Origin: Lactiplantibacillus plajomi
GTDB taxonomy: Bacteria > Bacillota > Bacilli > Lactobacillales > Lactobacillaceae
Reading direction: 5' to 3'
Assembly (NCBI RefSeq): GCF_005405405.1
Contig: NZ_BJDZ01000016.1
Coordinates: 1-63,097 of the forward strand
DNA: 63,097 nucleotides
Part shown: piece after piece, positions 1-10,623 of the stretch
Numbering within the stretch: the stretch's first letter is position 1
Layout: the number at the start of each line of letters is the position of its first letter
Made by a program: the position numbers and the translations under genes
The notes under the pieces: generated by a model
Databases searched by the model: none
What the model was told of the DNA's origin: nothing
The model's input: only the letters and a program-made list of their open reading frames with translations

Positions 1-181
1 TCCTAAACACGGTCTCGAAGACCAACATACTTAAACCTGAATTACTAAGAATAATGGCGGTGATCGGTTTGTAATACGGACTTGAAGTCCAAAGGGCATG
101 TTCGATCTTTAGCTCCACATATTCCACTGTAATTCAAAAAGCTCTGTAAAACCGGTTTGGTTTTACAGAGCTAATCTTAGT
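1..181. other. foreign-looking left edge, probable mobile-element end
   Basis: This stretch replaces the 5' part of the alcohol dehydrogenase that begins at 182. No translation in frame with that gene resembles the missing ADH N-terminus. On the minus strand a frame is open from about 127 to the window edge (some 42 codons, GTG at 127), which I do not recognise. A 13-bp perfect inverted repeat lies at 141-171. The simplest reading is the end of an insertion element or a recombination junction at about 176-184. The element family cannot be named, because only its edge is visible. Confidence 0.4.
136..171 (-). terminator. 13-bp hairpin with T-run on the minus strand
   Basis: The arms 141-153 (GCTCTGTAAAACC) and 159-171 are perfect reverse complements with a 5-nt loop. 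On the minus strand the stem is followed by five T (136-140). It therefore looks like a rho-independent terminator for leftward transcription. It could equally be an element end that blocks transcription entering from the host side. Confidence 0.5.
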
Positions 182-970
182 ATGTTTACCCATGGCTGTG
201 GTGCGTGTGCAGCTTGTCTAGCCGGTTTCGACGGGACTTGTGACCGCCACCCGGGGACCAGTAACTGGTCGTTTGGCTTTCAAGCTGAATACATCCGCTT
301 TAACTACGCGAACTGGGCGTTGGTTAAAATTCCCGGGCAACCGGGCGATTATACCGAAGGCATGCTCAAATCACTATTAACGTTGGCCGACGTTATGCCG
401 ACCGGTTACCACGCGGCCCGCAGTGCTAACGTAGCGGCGGGCGACAAGGTGGTGGTCATCGGTGACGGTGCGGTCGGTCAGTGTGCGGTGATTGCTGCCA
501 AGATGCGCGGAGCGTCCCAAATCGTTTTGATGAGTCGCCACGAAGATCGTCAGCAAATGGCACTGGCCTCCGGCGCCACGGCGGTCGTCGCGGAACGCGG
601 TGAAGCGGGCATTCAAAAAGTGCGGGCACTACTTGGTGGTGGCGCCGACGCCGCGTTGGAATGCGTGGGCACTGGGGCGGCCTTTGAACAAGCCCTGGGC
701 GTTTTGCATAACGGTGGTCGGATCGGTTACGTGGGCGTGCCCCACTATAACAATCACGCCATTGGGTCGACGTTTGCCCAAAATCTGATCATTGCCGGTG
801 GTTCGGCTTCGGTCACCACTTACGATAAGCATTTCTTGCTCAAGGCGGTCCTCGACGGTGATATCAATCCTGGACGGGTCTTTACCCAGACGTATTCATT
901 AGCGGACATCAACCAGGCTTATCGGGATATGCAGGATCGTAAGACCATCAAAGCAATGATTACACTTTAA
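182..970 (+). pseudogene. zinc-dependent alcohol dehydrogenase, 5'-truncated
   Basis: This is a medium-chain dehydrogenase/reductase of the zinc ADH type. The visible 262 residues start inside the structural-zinc loop (HGCGACAAC...GTC near residues 4-20). They run through the Rossmann nucleotide-binding fold (VVVIGDGAVGQCAV near 90-103) to a normal C-terminus. Family members have about 345-350 residues, so roughly 85-90 N-terminal residues, including the first catalytic-zinc ligand region, are missing. The ATG at 182 has no good ribosome binding site and the frame upstream is not ADH-like. The gene was probably cut by the mobile element at the left edge. A functional enzyme is unlikely. Confidence 0.75.
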
Positions 971-990
971 ACCCCGTTTTTGTTACTAAT

Positions 991-1027
991 GACGCCGTGC
1001 CAACCGTTGGGAGGCGCGGCGTTATTT
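991..1027 (+). terminator. terminator-like hairpin after the ADH remnant
   Basis: Stem ACGCCGTGCC (992-1001) pairs with GGCGCGGCGT (with one G-U) around a loop of about 11 nt and is followed by a short T-rich run. It sits 20 nt after the ADH stop codon. Confidence 0.55.
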
Positions 1028-1245
1028 AGTCGTTGAAAATTGGGTGAAGTTGTGGCTGGTACCGGCAGCTTAATTTCAAGGGACCCACCGGGTGGGTGAC
1101 GGTTCGGCCCCTCGTCGCGAGTGGTAAAAGGACCAAAAGCATTGGCTATCTGCGGCTGGGACTGGTGTTTTTGTAGATTTGCCGGTATGATGGAACCAGT
1201 AACCAATTGAACGTCCCCCGTTACGGGTGAAAGGAAGATTTATTT

Positions 1246-2100
1246 ATGGCAAACATTCAATGGTATCCCGGGCACATGGCCAAGGCGATCCATCAAATTC
1301 AAGATAACTTACACTTAGTGGACATTGTCTTTGAATTGGTGGACGCCCGCATTCCAGAGGCCTCCCGCAATCCAGATATTGAAAAGGTCATTCAGCAAAA
1401 GCCCCACTTACTGATTATGACGAAAAAGGACCTGGCTGACCCGCAAAAAACGGCTGACTGGGTCGCCCATTACGAGGCCCAGGGGCAAACGGCGATTGCT
1501 GTCGACTCGCGGAATCGCGCGACTGCTAAGCAAATTACCCAGGCGGCAACCACGATGCTGGCGGATAAGCTGGCCAAAATTGCGGCCCGCGGGATTACCA
1601 ACCGGCCGATTCGTGCGGTCTGTGTCGGAATTCCCAACGTCGGTAAATCAACGTTGTTAAACCACATTGTTAATAAGAAAATTGCCAAGGTCGGTGACCG
1701 GCCCGGCGTCACCAAGGGTCAACAGTGGTTGAAGGCTTCTAATAAGCTGGAATTACTCGACACCCCCGGAATTTTGTGGCCGAAATTTGAGGACCAGGTC
1801 GTCGGCACTAAGTTGGCGGTCACCGGTGCGATTAAAGAAAACATTTATCCTAACGATGACGTGGCGCTCTACGCCCTCGATTTCTTTAAGCACCACTATG
1901 CGAACCGGTTAATGGAGCGCTATAAATTGACGGCTGACCAGTTAACGCTAGCCAACCCGGATTTACTGCTAGTGATGACGAAAAACGCCGGTATGCGTGA
2001 GGACTGGGAACGGTTCTGCGTTGCCTTTCTACTAGACATCCGCAAAGGACGCCTAGGACGGTTTACGCTGGACTTAACGGGGGCGCAGCGGGATGTCTGA
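1246..2100 (+). CDS. rbgA: ribosome biogenesis GTPase RbgA (YlqF)
   Basis: A circularly permuted GTPase needed for late assembly of the 50S subunit. In the 284 residues the G motifs come in the permuted order typical of the YlqF/YawG group: G4 TKKD at 59-62, G1 GIPNVGKST at 129-136, and G3 DTPG at 172-175. A C-terminal helical domain follows. The N-terminus ([12 protein letters not shown]) is the diagnostic start of the family. A GGAAG ribosome binding site precedes the ATG. The gene overlaps rnhB by 8 bp, so the two are translationally coupled, as in many Firmicutes. Full length with no anomaly. Confidence 0.96.
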   Translation: MANIQWYPGHMAKAIHQIQDNLHLVDIVFELVDARIPEASRNPDIEKVIQQKPHLLIMTKKDLADPQKTADWVAHYEAQGQTAIAVDSRNRATAKQITQAATTMLADKLAKIAARGITNRPIRAVCVGIPNVGKSTLLNHIVNKKIAKVGDRPGVTKGQQWLKASNKLELLDTPGILWPKFEDQVVGTKLAVTGAIKENIYPNDDVALYALDFFKHHYANRLMERYKLTADQLTLANPDLLLVMTKNAGMREDWERFCVAFLLDIRKGRLGRFTLDLTGAQRDV

Positions 2101-2860
2101 GTACACGGTCGCGGCCGTAAAAAAGTTGTTAGCGGCAACCCCGAGCGCCGAAACGTTAGCGACCATTCAAGCGGATTCGCGTAAGGGCGTTCAGCAAGCT
2201 TATCAACGATACTTAAAGCAGCAAGAAAAACGGGCGGCGTTAAGTGCGCGCTTTGAGCAGCACATGCGGTTAGAACGCGATTTTTGGGCCCACGGTGGCC
2301 AATACGTTGCCGGTATCGATGAAGTCGGTCGCGGGCCACTGGCTGGTCCGGTGGTGACGGCGGCGGTCGTGTTACCGCAAGATTTTGATTTGATCGAAGT
2401 CAACGATTCCAAGCAGTTAACGGCTAAAAAACGGGCTGAATTAATGCCGCAAATTTTAGAGCGGGCGGTCGCGGTTAGTTTAGGCGTCGCCAGTCCGCAA
2501 CAAATCGACCAGTTGAACATTTATGAGGCGACCCGGGTTGCCATGGCCGAAGCGGTCAACGGGTTGACGGTGCGACCGACCCGGTTACTGGTCGATGCCA
2601 TGCAGATTCCGGTACCAATTGCGCAGACCCGCCTGATCAAGGGGGATGCCAAGAGTGCCAGTATTTCGGCAGCCAGCATCGTGGCCAAGGTGGTCCGGGA
2701 CCACCTGATGGCGACTTACGCGACCGTTTATCCGGGGTACGATTTTGCCGATAACATGGGTTACGGGACCGCCAAGCACTTGGCCGGTTTGCAACGACTG
2801 GGCGCTACGCCGATTCACCGGCGTTCTTTTTCACCGGTTCAAAACGTGATTGACCGTTAA
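2093..2860 (+). CDS. rnhB: ribonuclease HII
   Basis: Cleaves RNA in RNA-DNA hybrids and removes single ribonucleotides misincorporated in DNA. The catalytic carboxylates are present: D76 and E77 in [14 protein letters not shown]168 in LLVDAM, and an Asp near 203 in the KVVRDH segment after the conserved [17 protein letters not shown] block. About 70 residues precede the catalytic core, the usual N-terminal extension of Gram-positive RNase HII (255 residues in all). Its ATG lies inside the 3' end of rbgA. dprA follows after 35 bp, giving an rbgA-rnhB-dprA operon. Confidence 0.96.
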   Translation: MSEYTVAAVKKLLAATPSAETLATIQADSRKGVQQAYQRYLKQQEKRAALSARFEQHMRLERDFWAHGGQYVAGIDEVGRGPLAGPVVTAAVVLPQDFDLIEVNDSKQLTAKKRAELMPQILERAVAVSLGVASPQQIDQLNIYEATRVAMAEAVNGLTVRPTRLLVDAMQIPVPIAQTRLIKGDAKSASISAASIVAKVVRDHLMATYATVYPGYDFADNMGYGTAKHLAGLQRLGATPIHRRSFSPVQNVIDR

Positions 2861-2895
2861 TTGCGGAACTTCCTAATAAAGGGGAGTGAACGGTG

Positions 2896-3762
2896 ATGCA
2901 ATTACGAAGTTTGTTAATTCGATTAACCTTGGTCAAAGATTTTTCGTACGCGGCAATTGGCCGGGTCTTAAAACATTGTGTCCACGAACACGTTGTGGTC
3001 ACTGACCCGGGGTTGTTAGGACTACTTGGTCAGCTGACTCAGCAGCAAATGACGGGCTTTATGGCCGATTGGTACAGTCCGGCGTTTGCCCACCGGTTGG
3101 CCCGCCACGCGGCCGTAGAAACGGTCACGATTGTTGATCCGGATTATCCGCTTGCCCTGCTAGAAAGCTACCACCCGCCGTTGGTGTTGTTTTTAAAGGG
3201 CCACCGCGAATTACTGACGGGACGGTTGCTCGCAGTCGTTGGTGCGCGCCAAGCAACGACTTACGCGGCCCGCTGTGTGACCCGCTTGCTAGCACCGCTG
3301 GCAAGTGATTCGGTGACGGTCGTCAGTGGCTTAGCGGCCGGAACAGACGGTTACGCCCACCAAGCGGCCTTAGCGGCAGGAATGCCGACGATTGCGGTCA
3401 TCGGAACCGGGTTGGATTGGGCGTACCCGCGCCAAAATGCGACCCTGCAGCGGCAAATTGCACGCGACGGTTTGCTGGTCAGTGAATACCCGCTGGGGAC
3501 CGGCCCCGCCCGTTACCGCTTTCCGGCCCGGAACCGGATCATTGCCGGGTTGTGCCAGACGTTAGTAGTAATTGAAGCCCGTGAGCGTTCCGGTAGTTTA
3601 ATCACGGCGAACTTAGCGCTTCAAAACGACCGTAACGTGCTGGCGGTCCCCGGTCCGATCGACGCGCTGTTGTCGGTCGGTTGTAATCAATTGATTGCCG
3701 CGGGAGCCAAACCGGTGTTAAATTCGCGGCATATAATAGAAGAGTTTTTACCATTAATTTGA
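2896..3762 (+). CDS. dprA: DNA-processing protein DprA
   Basis: Binds incoming single-stranded DNA and loads RecA during natural transformation. The extended Rossmann fold (Pfam DNA_processg_A) carries the usual motifs: GARQATTYA, VSGLAAGTDGYAH, AVIGTGLDWAYP, SEYPLGTGPARYRFPARNR and EARERSGSLITA. At 288 residues it has the size of other lactobacillus DprA proteins, so no clear C-terminal winged-helix extension is present. ATG at 2896 is preferred over the adjacent GTG (2893) because GGGGAG at 2881-2886 is better spaced. The stop codon overlaps the -35 box of the topA promoter. Confidence 0.94.
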   Translation: MQLRSLLIRLTLVKDFSYAAIGRVLKHCVHEHVVVTDPGLLGLLGQLTQQQMTGFMADWYSPAFAHRLARHAAVETVTIVDPDYPLALLESYHPPLVLFLKGHRELLTGRLLAVVGARQATTYAARCVTRLLAPLASDSVTVVSGLAAGTDGYAHQAALAAGMPTIAVIGTGLDWAYPRQNATLQRQIARDGLLVSEYPLGTGPARYRFPARNRIIAGLCQTLVVIEARERSGSLITANLALQNDRNVLAVPGPIDALLSVGCNQLIAAGAKPVLNSRHIIEEFLPLI

Positions 3763-3787
3763 CAAGCTGAAACTTTTGAAATATGAT
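3759..3787 (+). promoter_or_regulatory. sigma-A promoter of topA
   Basis: TTGACA (3759-3764), a 17-nt spacer and TATGAT (3782-3787) form a near-consensus promoter. The -35 box overlaps the dprA stop codon, so topA has its own strong promoter embedded at the end of the upstream operon. The transcript leader would be about 55 nt. Confidence 0.85.
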
Positions 3788-3850
3788 TACATGGATTTGT
3801 CAGTACAAGATCCACCATAATCATGATCAAAAGTTTAAGGAGCTGATCTA

Positions 3851-5998
3851 GTGGCTGCTAGTACAACCAAAGCGAAAAGCCCGGCCAAACGGAAGCCGGC
3901 AACTAAAAAAGCAACAACTAAACGAAAAACCAGATCCACTGCCAAAAAATTAGTTATCGTGGAATCACCATCCAAGGCTAAGACGATTGAAAAATATCTC
4001 GGCCGTTCCTATAAGGTGGTCGCCAGTCTGGGCCACATCCGCGATTTACCCAAGAGTAAGATGGGCGTAGACGTTGATAACGACTACGAACCGCATTACA
4101 TTTCGATTCGTGGTAAGGGTGACGTCATCAAGGGGTTACGGAAAGAGGCTAAAAAGGCCAAGGCCGTTTACCTGGCGTCTGACCCGGACCGTGAGGGTGA
4201 AGCAATTGCCTGGCACTTGTCGTACTTATTAGGATTGGACCCGCAGGATAAGAACCGGGTCGTCTTCAACGAAATTACCAAGGATACCGTCAAGAACGCC
4301 TTTAAGGAACCGCGCTCAATCGATATGGACCTGGTCGACGCCCAACAGGCCCGCCGGATCCTCGACCGCTTAGTCGGTTATTCGATCAGCCCGCTCCTCT
4401 GGAAAAAGGTTAAGAAGGGCCTTTCCGCCGGACGGGTTCAGTCGATCGCGTTGGACCTGATCATCCAGCGAGAAAAGGAAATTAAAGCCTTTAAGCCCCA
4501 AGAATACTGGACGATCGAAAGTGAGTTCAAAAAAGGCCGTTCCAAGTTTAAAGCTAACTTTTACGGGACCCACGGTAAAAAGATGGCCTTAGACGACAAC
4601 GCCGCCGTTCAAAAGGTGCTGCAACAGTTAGACCGGCAGGGTGACTTTAACGTGGTTAAGGTCGTTAAGAAGGAACGTAAACGCCTGCCAGCACCGCCGT
4701 TCACAACGTCAACGATGCAGCAGGACGCTAACCGTAAGTTGAATTTCCGGACCAGAAAAACCATGATGGCTGCCCAGCAACTTTACGAAGGCATCAACGT
4801 GGGTAAGGACGGGAACGTCGGCTTGATCACCTATATGCGGACCGATTCGACGCGGATTTCGACGATTGCTAAGCACGAAGCGTCCCAGTTCTTACACGAA
4901 AAGTACGGTGCCGAATACGCGGCCACTAAACCGGTCAAGGGGAAGTTACCGGAAGGTGCTCAGGACGCCCACGAAGCCATCCGGCCGTCCTCCGTTTTCC
5001 GGACCCCGGCCAGCATTAAGGACTATTTGAATCGCGACCAGTTCCGGTTATACCAGTTGATCTGGTCACGGTTTGTCGCCAGTCAAATGACGCCGGAAGT
5101 ATTGGACACGATGGCGGTCACAATCGACCAAAACGACGTGCAGTTCCGGGCTAACGGGTCGAAAACCAAGTTCGCCGGGTTTACCAAGATTTATGATAAG
5201 ACCGAAAAGAACAACGTTTTACCGGACCTCAGTGAGGGTGACGTGGTCAAGTTAAGTAAGACCGACCCGCAACAACATTTCACCCAGCCACCGGCCCGCT
5301 ATTCCGAAGCCAACTTGATCAAAGCGTTGGAAGAAAACGGCGTTGGCCGGCCATCGACCTACGCGCCAACGTTGGACACGATTCAGCGGCGCTACTACGT
5401 TAAGTTGGAGGCCCGGCGCTTCGTCCCGACCGAACTCGGTGAGATTGTTAACGACATCATCCAGGAATACTTCCCGGACGTGGTTAACGTGGGCTTTACC
5501 GCCGACCTTGAAGAACAGTTGGACGCGACCGAAGCCGGCAAGGAAGACTGGGTCAAAGTCGTGGATAGTTTCTACCAGCCGTTTTCTAAAGAGGTCAAGA
5601 AGGCCGAAGAGGGTATGGAGAAAATCCAAATCAAAGATGAACTGGCCGGCTTCAACTGTGATATTTGTGGCGCACCGATGGTCATCAAGATGGGGCGCTA
5701 CGGTAAGTTTTACGCTTGCTCACGCTTCCCGGATTGCCGAAACACCAAGGCAATCGTTAAGGAAATCGGCGTGGTTTGTCCGCAGTGTCAAAAGGGCCAG
5801 GTCATTGAACGGAAATCGAAGAAGAACCGTTTGTTCTACGGTTGCTCACGGTTCCCAGAATGTGACTTTGTGTCTTGGGACAAGCTGATTGGCCGGAATT
5901 GCCCGAAGGATGGGCATTACCTGGTTGAAAAGAAGGTCAAGGGGGGCAAGCAGGTCCTCTGTCCAAACGGTGATTATTCAGAAGATATTCAAAAGTAA
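3851..5998 (+). CDS. topA: DNA topoisomerase I
   Basis: A type IA topoisomerase that relaxes negative supercoils. Residues 1-32 form a Lys/Ala/Thr-rich basic tail. The TOPRIM domain follows ([10 protein letters not shown] near 35-44, DPDREGE 111-117), and the active-site tyrosine is Y328 in [12 protein letters not shown]. The C-terminus has two complete four-cysteine zinc ribbons (CDIC...CSRFPDC, CPQC...CSRFPEC) and a third that is degenerate, with only two cysteines. The start is GTG at 3851 with AAGGAG eight bases upstream; there is no suitable ATG. Total 715 residues, normal for the family. Confidence 0.96.
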   Translation: MAASTTKAKSPAKRKPATKKATTKRKTRSTAKKLVIVESPSKAKTIEKYLGRSYKVVASLGHIRDLPKSKMGVDVDNDYEPHYISIRGKGDVIKGLRKEAKKAKAVYLASDPDREGEAIAWHLSYLLGLDPQDKNRVVFNEITKDTVKNAFKEPRSIDMDLVDAQQARRILDRLVGYSISPLLWKKVKKGLSAGRVQSIALDLIIQREKEIKAFKPQEYWTIESEFKKGRSKFKANFYGTHGKKMALDDNAAVQKVLQQLDRQGDFNVVKVVKKERKRLPAPPFTTSTMQQDANRKLNFRTRKTMMAAQQLYEGINVGKDGNVGLITYMRTDSTRISTIAKHEASQFLHEKYGAEYAATKPVKGKLPEGAQDAHEAIRPSSVFRTPASIKDYLNRDQFRLYQLIWSRFVASQMTPEVLDTMAVTIDQNDVQFRANGSKTKFAGFTKIYDKTEKNNVLPDLSEGDVVKLSKTDPQQHFTQPPARYSEANLIKALEENGVGRPSTYAPTLDTIQRRYYVKLEARRFVPTELGEIVNDIIQEYFPDVVNVGFTADLEEQLDATEAGKEDWVKVVDSFYQPFSKEVKKAEEGMEKIQIKDELAGFNCDICGAPMVIKMGRYGKFYACSRFPDCRNTKAIVKEIGVVCPQCQKGQVIERKSKKNRLFYGCSRFPECDFVSWDKLIGRNCPKDGHYLVEKKVKGGKQVLCPNGDYSEDIQK

Positions 5999-6010
5999 AG
6001 ACTGCAACCA

Positions 6011-6046
6011 AAAGAACGCGGCCCGCAACGGTAGCGTTCTTTTTTG
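6011..6046 (+). terminator. rho-independent terminator of topA
   Basis: AAGAACGC and GCGTTCTT arms enclose a GC-rich loop and are followed by six T, directly after the topA stop. Confidence 0.85.
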
Positions 6047-6072
6047 TTGCTCAACAATCGAACGTTAACAAA

Positions 6073-6100
6073 TTGATAATTGATTCTGTTCGGATATTAT
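6073..6100 (+). promoter_or_regulatory. probable promoter of trmFO
   Basis: TTGATA (6073-6078), a 16-nt spacer and TATTAT (6095-6100). It would give an unusually long leader of about 170 nt before trmFO. I found no terminator or T-box motif in that leader. Confidence 0.5.
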
Positions 6101-6275
6101 TCAAATTATGTCAAAAAATACGGGGGATTGATATAAGGGGTGAGTGAGAATGTTCGCCATTTTGAACGAATGGGTGTCGTAAGGCAATGAAATGGTTTGT
6201 GTTCGTTCCGTAAGTACGCTAGAATTAAGCCAATACTATCAACGGTATGTGAACTAACGAAAAGAGGAATTCAGG

Positions 6276-7613
<1,338 letters not shown>

Positions 7614-7635
7614 TTAAAGCGCATAATTGAGTTTT

Positions 7636-7676
7636 CCTCCAGACTTTGCTAAAGTAGCAAGGAATGGAGGTTTTTT
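7636..7676 (+). promoter_or_regulatory. hairpin sequestering the xerC ribosome binding site
   Basis: CCTCCA (7636-7641) pairs with TGGAGG (7665-7670). An inner stem of CTTTGCT (7644-7650) with AGCAAGG (7656-7662) is separated by a 2x2 internal loop, giving 13 base pairs around a 5-nt loop. The 3' arm is the GGAGG Shine-Dalgarno of xerC, and six T follow it directly before the ATG. The same stem could act as an intrinsic terminator and as a translation block. Confidence 0.7.
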
Positions 7677-7677
7677 A

Positions 7678-8592
7678 ATGGAAGAAGCAGACTATTTAGC
7701 CCTTTTTTTAAAGTATATTCGGGTTGAACGCCAATATTCAGCCGAAACGGCCGCGGCTTACCGGGAAGATATCCAAGCTTTTAATGATTTCTTAACGGCT
7801 AACGGCGGCGCGAAAGCGTATACTAAAGTTGACCGTCTAGACGTGAACGTCTACCTCAGCCACCTCTATGACCGCCATTTAACGCGTAACTCGATTGCGC
7901 GGAAAGTTTCCAGTCTCCGGTCGTTTTATAACTTTTTAGTTAAGAACGACTTGGCAACGGTCAACCCGTTCATTTACGTTCAGCTGAAGAAGCACGCTGA
8001 CCGCTTACCCCGGTTCTTTTATCAAAAAGAATTGGACGTCCTCTTTCAAACCGTTTACGCGGATGATAGCGTGATGGGGACCCGTAACGCGGCCTTGCTC
8101 GAGGTCTTGTACGGGACCGGCATTCGGCTCAGCGAGTGCGTCGACTTACAGTTGAACGATATCGACTTCGACCTCAAGATGATGCTGATTCGCGGGAAGG
8201 GTGATAAGGAACGCTACGTCCCGTTTGGGCGTTACGCGGCCAGTGCGTTGCAGCACTATTATCAAGTCTGCCGGACGCCGGTGATGGCTAAGTACGACTG
8301 CCAGCACCAGACGGTCTTTATTAACCGTCACGGTGGTGCGATTACGGGCGGGGGCATTGAGTACGTCTTGAATCAGATCGTGAAGAAGAGCAGCTTAACG
8401 GCTGACATTCACCCGCACATGTTGCGGCATACGTTTGCGACCCAGATGTTGAATAACGGGGCCGACTTGCGGACGGTTCAGGAACTGCTGGGTCACACCA
8501 GTTTGTCCACGACCCAGATTTATGCGCACGTGACCAAGGAACATTTACAACAAGATTATCGGAACTTTTTTCCGCGGGCAACGCGGAAGTAA
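7678..8592 (+). CDS. xerC: tyrosine recombinase XerC (CodV)
   Basis: Resolves chromosome dimers at dif together with a partner recombinase. The protein has 304 residues. The N-terminal SAM-like core-binding domain (about 1-90) is followed by the catalytic domain with all residues present: R150 (GTGIRLSE), K174, H247 and R250 (HMLRH), H273 (LLGH) and nucleophile Y282 (IYAHV). The ATG at 7678 is preferred over an upstream in-frame TTG (7627), because GGAGG sits eight bases before the ATG and the upstream codons would translate the hairpin. hslV follows after 17 bp. Confidence 0.94.
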   Translation: MEEADYLALFLKYIRVERQYSAETAAAYREDIQAFNDFLTANGGAKAYTKVDRLDVNVYLSHLYDRHLTRNSIARKVSSLRSFYNFLVKNDLATVNPFIYVQLKKHADRLPRFFYQKELDVLFQTVYADDSVMGTRNAALLEVLYGTGIRLSECVDLQLNDIDFDLKMMLIRGKGDKERYVPFGRYAASALQHYYQVCRTPVMAKYDCQHQTVFINRHGGAITGGGIEYVLNQIVKKSSLTADIHPHMLRHTFATQMLNNGADLRTVQELLGHTSLSTTQIYAHVTKEHLQQDYRNFFPRATRK

Positions 8593-8609
8593 CGTAAAGG
8601 AGAACCAGT

Positions 8610-9152
8610 ATGCCAGTAAAATTTGAAGCAACTACCATTTGTGCCGTTCGTCAAAACGGCCATAACGCGATGGCCGGTGACGGCCAGGTGACGATGGGTG
8701 AAAAGGTCGTCATGAAAGGGACCGCCCATAAAGTTCGGCGTATCTATAATGACCAGGTCGTCGTGGGCTTTGCCGGTAGTGTCGCCGACGCGTTTAACCT
8801 TGAAGACCGCTTCGAAAAGAAACTCAATGAATATTCCGGCAATTTACAGCGGGCGGCCGTGGAACTCGCGCAGGAATGGCGCAGTGATCAGGCGTTACAA
8901 AAGCTGGAAGCCTTATTAATCGTAATGGATAAGGACGAAATGTTGCTGGTTTCCGGGAGTGGCGAGGTGATCACGCCGGATAACGACGTGTTAGCCATTG
9001 GTTCCGGGGGTAACTTTGCCCTAGCCGCTGCCCGGGCCATGCAAATGCACGCCAAGGACATGACGGCGCAGGAGATCGCCGAAGCCGCGATCAACATTGC
9101 CGGGGACATCGATATCTTTACGAACCACAACGTCATTTCCGAAGCCTTATAA
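8610..9152 (+). CDS. hslV: ATP-dependent protease subunit HslV (ClpQ)
   Basis: The proteolytic chamber of the HslUV (ClpYQ) protease, a bacterial relative of proteasome beta subunits. Residues MPVKFEA form a short propeptide. T8 in [10 protein letters not shown] would be the N-terminal nucleophile after processing. GDGQVTMG and [10 protein letters not shown] are characteristic. There are 180 residues. AAAGGAG lies upstream, and hslU follows after a few bases. The order xerC-hslV-hslU is the classic codV-clpQ-clpY arrangement. Confidence 0.96.
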   Translation: MPVKFEATTICAVRQNGHNAMAGDGQVTMGEKVVMKGTAHKVRRIYNDQVVVGFAGSVADAFNLEDRFEKKLNEYSGNLQRAAVELAQEWRSDQALQKLEALLIVMDKDEMLLVSGSGEVITPDNDVLAIGSGGNFALAAARAMQMHAKDMTAQEIAEAAINIAGDIDIFTNHNVISEAL

Positions 9153-9169
9153 TTTAAAGGAGTTTTATG

Positions 9170-10591
9170 ATGGAAGCAATTAATCAAACACCTAAACAGA
9201 TCGTCGCGGCCCTCGATAATTACGTTATCGGCCAAAACGCCGCCAAGAAGGCCGTGGCGATTGCACTACGCAACCGTTACCGACGGATGGAATTATCACA
9301 GGATATGCAGGATGAGATCACGCCGAAAAACATGCTGATGATCGGACCAACCGGGGTCGGTAAAACCGAAATTGCCCGCCGGTTGGCTAAAATCGTGCAC
9401 GCGCCATTCGTTAAAGTCGAAGCTACCAAGTTTACCGAAGTCGGTTACGTCGGGCGCGACGTCGAATCAATGGTCCGCGACTTAGTGGACGTTGCCGTTG
9501 AAATGGAAAAGCAAACCGCCTATTCCGGCGTGCGCGCCAAGGCTGTCACTGCGGCCGACAAGCGGCTCGTTAAACTACTGGTTCCGGCTGCGAAGAAGAA
9601 GCAGTCCAACCGCAACGGGAACGACTTCCAAAACATGATGAACATGTTTAGCCAGCTTCAAAATGGTCAAATGCCGGATACGGATAACGCGGCTAACGAA
9701 GAAGTGACTGATGAAGTCCGTAATCAACGCTTATCGGTGGCTGACCAGTTGAAGAGTGGGCGGCTCGAAAATTCAGAAGTTACGATTGAAATGGACGATC
9801 CGCAACAAGCCCCTGCTGGTAATAACAACATGCTTGGTCAGATGGGAATCGACCTTGGTGATAGCCTGGGTGCACTGATGCCGAAAAAGCGGATCAAGCG
9901 GACGATGCCGGTGGCCGAAGCACGCGAGATCCTGGTCAAGGAAGAATCCGAAAAACTAGTTAATAGCGCGGATATTTACCATGACGCGATTATTCGGGCA
10001 GAAAACACCGGTATCATCTTTATTGATGAAATCGATAAGATCACGGCGGGCGGTCAGCAAAATTCCGGTGAAGTTTCCCGCGAAGGGGTTCAACGCGATA
10101 TTTTGCCAATTGTTGAAGGGTCACAAATTTCAACGAAGTACGGGCCAATCAATACCGACCACGTGCTGTTTATTGCGTCCGGGGCCTTCGCCGAAAGCAA
10201 GCCGAGTGACTTAATCGCCGAATTACAAGGCCGTTTTCCGATTCGGGTCGAATTAGACGACTTGAGCAAGGATGACTTTGTGAAGATCCTGACCGAACCA
10301 AAGAACGCGTTGATCAAGCAATACATTGCGTTGATTGGGACAGATAATATCAAGGTCACTTTTACGATTGAAGCCATCGAAGCCATCGCGGCGATTGCTT
10401 ATAAGGTCAATCACGAGACCCAAAATATCGGGGCACGGCGGTTGCACACGGTCCTTGAAAAGTTATTGGAAGAATTACTTTACGAAGGTCCGGACATGGA
10501 AATGGGTGAAGTAACGATTACCGAAAATTACGTTCAGGAACGGATCGGCAACATTGCGGAAGATAAGGATCTAAGCCGGTACATTCTCTAA
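9170..10591 (+). CDS. hslU: ATP-dependent protease ATPase subunit HslU (ClpY)
   Basis: AAA+ unfoldase that feeds substrates to HslV. Walker A is GPTGVGKT (59-66) and Walker B is IIFIDEID. A long polar I-domain lies between them (roughly 130-250, rich in N, Q and D). The C-terminal tail (DLSRYIL) is the peptide that docks into HslV. The second of two adjacent ATGs is chosen for its better spacing (7 nt) from AAGGAG; the first, at 9167, would add one residue. About 473 residues, normal. Confidence 0.95.
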   Translation: MEAINQTPKQIVAALDNYVIGQNAAKKAVAIALRNRYRRMELSQDMQDEITPKNMLMIGPTGVGKTEIARRLAKIVHAPFVKVEATKFTEVGYVGRDVESMVRDLVDVAVEMEKQTAYSGVRAKAVTAADKRLVKLLVPAAKKKQSNRNGNDFQNMMNMFSQLQNGQMPDTDNAANEEVTDEVRNQRLSVADQLKSGRLENSEVTIEMDDPQQAPAGNNNMLGQMGIDLGDSLGALMPKKRIKRTMPVAEAREILVKEESEKLVNSADIYHDAIIRAENTGIIFIDEIDKITAGGQQNSGEVSREGVQRDILPIVEGSQISTKYGPINTDHVLFIASGAFAESKPSDLIAELQGRFPIRVELDDLSKDDFVKILTEPKNALIKQYIALIGTDNIKVTFTIEAIEAIAAIAYKVNHETQNIGARRLHTVLEKLLEELLYEGPDMEMGEVTITENYVQERIGNIAEDKDLSRYIL

Positions 10592-10623
10592 AGTCAAATC
10601 AATCATAAGGGAGTTAGGAATCG

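Noticed and set aside
5343-5888. 181-codon + strand frame inside topA
   Set aside because: Out-of-frame shadow of the conserved topoisomerase zinc-finger region.
6101-6275. T-box or riboswitch in the long trmFO leader
   Set aside because: No T-box core sequence, terminator or conserved riboswitch motif could be found.
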